A stretch of 64,000 bases of DNA from the NCBI RefSeq assembly GCF_001659605.2, contig NC_035171.2, positions 1,678,227-1,742,226 on the forward strand, given 5' to 3'. The notes under the pieces are model-generated. The model searched no databases. It was given only the letters and a program-made list of their open reading frames with translations, and was not told where the DNA came from. Position 1 is the stretch's first letter. Every line of letters begins with the position of its first letter. This DNA comes from Manihot esculenta. Lineage: Eukaryota; Streptophyta; Magnoliopsida; Malpighiales; Euphorbiaceae. Of this stretch, positions 61,388 through 64,000 are shown in pieces. The position numbers and the translations under genes are program-made.

Positions 61388-61966
61388 TGAATAATAATAT
61401 ACCTAAAAATGGAGGAATTAAAGCAAATGTTTTTAGTTTCTGCTCATTGGGCTTTATAGCTCACCCCCTCTCCCCTAACCCCAGTCTTGCAGGTGCAGAG
61501 TAGATAGAGGAGTCAGCAGAGTAAGAGAAGTTTATGTAATAGCTTAGCTGTGGACATGGTTTGTTGGTAATGTAAAAGTATGAGATGTAATGTAATGTAA
61601 GTTTGATAATGTGCTTGACTAGAGTCTGTTGTATTCCCTGTACACATGGTCTTGTATGAGATATAATGTTTTTATGATGCGTATGTAATCCAAGCCTATG
61701 TTATGTTATGTTACCCCATTGGAGTATTTGATGAGGACTCCAATGAGAGGTTTATGTTATGTTTGCGCATGCACAGGCTAGGCTTGGCAAAGAAATGTTT
61801 GAATGAAAGAAAAGTTTTTTTTAATTTTTTTTATGTATGTTGTTGACCATGTATGGGATTAAACAGGTTCACAGGATGTATGTTTGGCTTGCTACGGGTT
61901 CTGGCGGCCTTAAGCCGACCTGAATCCTAGCGCCGGTAGCGGTCCGGTTTTCGGGTCGTTACAGAG

Positions 61967-61980
61967 TGGTATCAGAGCCC
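61967..61980 (+). other. Primer-binding site of Tekay-like element
   Basis: TGGTATCAGAGCCC three bases after the LTR end, complementary to initiator tRNA-Met. Confidence 0.9.
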
Positions 61981-62202
61981 TAGGTTCATATGGTCGGACC
62001 TAGAGTGTCGGGCTCATAGATGTGATAGAAAGTCAAGCACAATAGGAAATCATGTCCACTAGGATAGGATGTAGAGTCCTGTCTAGAATGAAAGTATGAT
62101 ATGCCATGAGATATGCTATGTATATGATGTGGGTTCATGTGTTTCCACATGAACCATTGGATGCTAATGTTTTGTTATCTGTGCTGTTTTTCAGTAAACA
62201 GA

Positions 62203-64000
62203 ATGCGAGGAACTCGTCGATCAGCTAGATTGACTAGAGTACCACCGGAGGATGAGGGCACGAGCGTCCGTCCTCCAGCATTGCCAAGGGCAATGTCAAG
62301 TAGGTCCAACAGGGACAGAGCAGTGGGAGACCCTAGAAGATCTCTGGATCTGGGTAGAAACAGATCAGTAAGAGGAACGGTTCAAGGAGACAGGTCAGTG
62401 GATGTGGGAGAAGAGATGGATGTGGACCAGAGGAGGGATAGTAGTCTTGGTGTGAGCATGCCAGAAGAGGGCATGGGTGAGTCTCAGGGAGGCACTCAGG
62501 CCTCGGGGTTTGTTCCACCACCCCAGTACCCACCTTTTTCACCATACCCCGGGTATTCGATGGGAGGTACATCGGATTACCCCAGTTTTAATCCTTACCC
62601 TTCTCACATGCCATACCCACCTTTCTACCCACAGTATCCACAGTACCCTATGTACCCACCTCCATCCTTCCATCCAGGCACAGCAAACCCTATCCCAGGG
62701 GATGCCGCACCTCCACCACCAGCAGAAACCGCAGTTACAGAAACCCAAAGACCTCAACCTACCTCATCTGGAGGGAGCAAGGCCAAGATGACCGACTATA
62801 TGAAGTTGGGTGCTCCCCAGTTTGATACCGGTGATGATCCGTTTGTGTACCTGGAGAAGGTCAAAACGATTACAGATAAGATAGGGGCTGATGACAGTAG
62901 AGCCATTCAGATGGCTGGTTTCACTCTGAAATGCAAGAAGGCACGAGAGTGGTTCAAGAACTATGTGAAACCAAGGGTGGACAGTCTGTCATGGGAGGAG
63001 TTTGCGAATGAGTTCGCAGGATGGGCTTTCCCTGACAGTTCCAGGGAGCTGAAGGTGATTGAGTTTGAACAGCTGAAGCAGACAGATGAGATGGGTGTCG
63101 ATGAGTACACCGATAGATTCTTAGAGTTGTTGCCGTTTGCTGGGCAACATCTGGACACAGATCCGAAGAAGTCGAGGAGGTATATCATGAGGCTCAATTC
63201 CAGGTATTCCTCTTTGATTCAGTCAGCTGATAGAGAAAGTTTCCATGCCATTATAGACATGGCCAGGAGAATGGAGGCTAGTGCCGTAATAGAGGGAAAA
63301 GTCAAGCAGTCAGTGGCACAGCCTTCTGGTTCTAAGACCCCAAGTGGGGGAAGGATAGACCCTTCATCCTTGAGTTCAGCTAGTAAGAAGTGGGGCAGTA
63401 CCACTAAGAAACCAAAGAAGAATAAGTTCTGGAGCAAGATCAAATCAGGTTTGGGATTAGGAGGTGGCTCAAGCTCTGGTGCTGATAATGCAGTGTGTGC
63501 AAGGTGTGGTAAGCTACACAGGGGGTGTGGGCAAGAGGGACACATGTCTTGGGAATGTCCGAGAGCAGTTCCTACGGCACAGCCCCAGCAGACAACTTCA
63601 GGTAGCGTAGCACAGCCAGCAGCTTCAGCCGCAACACAGGCTAGTGGCAGAGGCCGAGGGAGAGGGTCAGCCTCTTCTTCATCAGTTTACAGAGGGGAAG
63701 GTCCGTCAGCTCCAGCACGGATCTTCACAATGACGCAGCAGGAGGCAAACGCATCCAACACCGTGGTGTCAGGTAATATCATCATTGGTTGTTCAGATGT
63801 TTATGCCTTAATGGACCCGGGTGCATCCCATTCTTTTGTTTCTCCGAGAGCGGTCGAGAGGTTGGGTTTGATGGTCTCTGGGTCAGAGTGTCCCCTATGG
63901 GTCAGCGGACCCAAATGTGACCCGTCAGTGGCAGAGTCAGTCTGCCAGTACAGTCCAGTTTTCATAGAGGGAAGATGCCTATCCGCCGACCTAGTGGTTC
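62203..64000 (+). CDS. Ty3/gypsy gag-pol, partial (GAG and protease start)
   Basis: The frame is open from ATG (MRGTRRSARLTRVP) to the window edge, about 599 codons. Residues 1-190 are a low-complexity, Pro/Tyr-rich region (PPQYPPFSPYPGYSMGG). A retrotransposon GAG core follows (KLGAPQFDTGDDPFVYLEKV, then EWFKNYV, FEQLKQTDEMGVDEYTDRF). A basic linker then leads to a Cys/His segment near residue 430 (CARCGKLHRGCGQEGHMSWE). The aspartic protease appears near 535 (MDPGASHSFVSPRAVERLGL). Compared with usual family members, the zinc-knuckle area seems shortened by about a dozen residues, fusing two motifs and losing one Cys. Reverse transcriptase and the rest lie beyond the window. The long LTR and GAG type suggest the Tekay/Del clade. 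Confidence 0.88.
   Translation, partial: MRGTRRSARLTRVPPEDEGTSVRPPALPRAMSSRSNRDRAVGDPRRSLDLGRNRSVRGTVQGDRSVDVGEEMDVDQRRDSSLGVSMPEEGMGESQGGTQASGFVPPPQYPPFSPYPGYSMGGTSDYPSFNPYPSHMPYPPFYPQYPQYPMYPPPSFHPGTANPIPGDAAPPPPAETAVTETQRPQPTSSGGSKAKMTDYMKLGAPQFDTGDDPFVYLEKVKTITDKIGADDSRAIQMAGFTLKCKKAREWFKNYVKPRVDSLSWEEFANEFAGWAFPDSSRELKVIEFEQLKQTDEMGVDEYTDRFLELLPFAGQHLDTDPKKSRRYIMRLNSRYSSLIQSADRESFHAIIDMARRMEASAVIEGKVKQSVAQPSGSKTPSGGRIDPSSLSSASKKWGSTTKKPKKNKFWSKIKSGLGLGGGSSSGADNAVCARCGKLHRGCGQEGHMSWECPRAVPTAQPQQTTSGSVAQPAASAATQASGRGRGRGSASSSSVYRGEGPSAPARIFTMTQQEANASNTVVSGNIIIGCSDVYALMDPGASHSFVSPRAVERLGLMVSGSECPLWVSGPKCDPSVAESVCQYSPVFIEGRCLSADLVV

Larger units (their letters stand above)
59555..61963 (+). 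repeat. 5' LTR of Tekay-like Ty3/gypsy element (2409 bp)
   Basis: Starts TGTAATACCC and ends CGTTACA, three bases before a tRNA-Met primer-binding site. It holds a TATA box at 59913-59920, arrays of GC-rich palindromes, a three-unit tandem repeat and an AAT microsatellite. The partner LTR would lie beyond the window, so length and TG/CA ends rest on this copy alone. Confidence 0.8.

Noticed and set aside
63810..63840. Protease motif DPGA instead of DSGA/DTGA as a disabling mutation
   Set aside because: I recall DPGA and DPGS variants as common in Tekay-type plant gypsy elements, so it is not evidence of decay by itself.

Overview
This window is plant nuclear DNA from a core eudicot. Protein similarity and repeat content hint at a woody Euphorbiaceae-type genome such as cassava, rubber or a relative, but the sequence does not settle this. 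Genes are intron-rich with GT-AG introns, intergenic DNA is very AT-rich, and roughly a third of the window is transposon-derived.

Bases 1-20,000 are decayed and transposon-ridden. At the left edge is a 3-ketoacyl-CoA thiolase fragment with an in-frame stop. It abuts an unusual compound Ty1/copia structure (235-7155): a full-length minus-strand element joined head-on, exactly at its 5' LTR end, to a truncated plus-strand copy. A 185-bp solo LTR of another family sits in the integrase region of the minus-strand copy. Right of this lies a broken multi-exon copy (7156-19555, minus) of PHL (PHYTOCHROME-DEPENDENT LATE-FLOWERING, Spt20-like), with stops and frameshifts. Its first intron holds a young, structurally intact Ty3/gypsy chromovirus (12885-18386) with a 5-bp target duplication, near-identical LTRs and one uninterrupted gag-pol frame.

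Bases 21,000-46,000 are a conserved genic block of three intact genes, each reconstructed exon by exon with phase maintained: NUP107 (minus, 24 exons, 1089 aa; nuclear pore scaffold), FLU (plus, 5 exons, 326 aa; brake on chlorophyll precursor synthesis) and UBP1 (minus, 12 exons, 422 aa; three-RRM oligouridylate-binding protein). NUP107 and FLU are divergent; FLU and UBP1 converge. From memory this matches the neighbouring Arabidopsis loci At3g14120, At3g14110 and At3g14100, so the block appears to be old microsynteny.

Bases 46,000-57,000 are AT-rich intergenic DNA with two decayed LINE tails, a roughly 1-kb terminal-inverted-repeat element, and one intact JAZ/TIFY10-type jasmonate repressor gene (minus, 52703-53908, 4 exons, 268 aa) with an upstream G-box.

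Bases 57,000-64,000 are a nest of LTR retrotransposon pieces: the integrase tail of a minus-strand gypsy element, a short LTR with its primer-binding site, a copia-like LTR fragment, and the start of a large Tekay-like gypsy element whose 2.4-kb LTR carries dense palindromic and tandem repeats. Its gag-pol frame is still open at the window edge.
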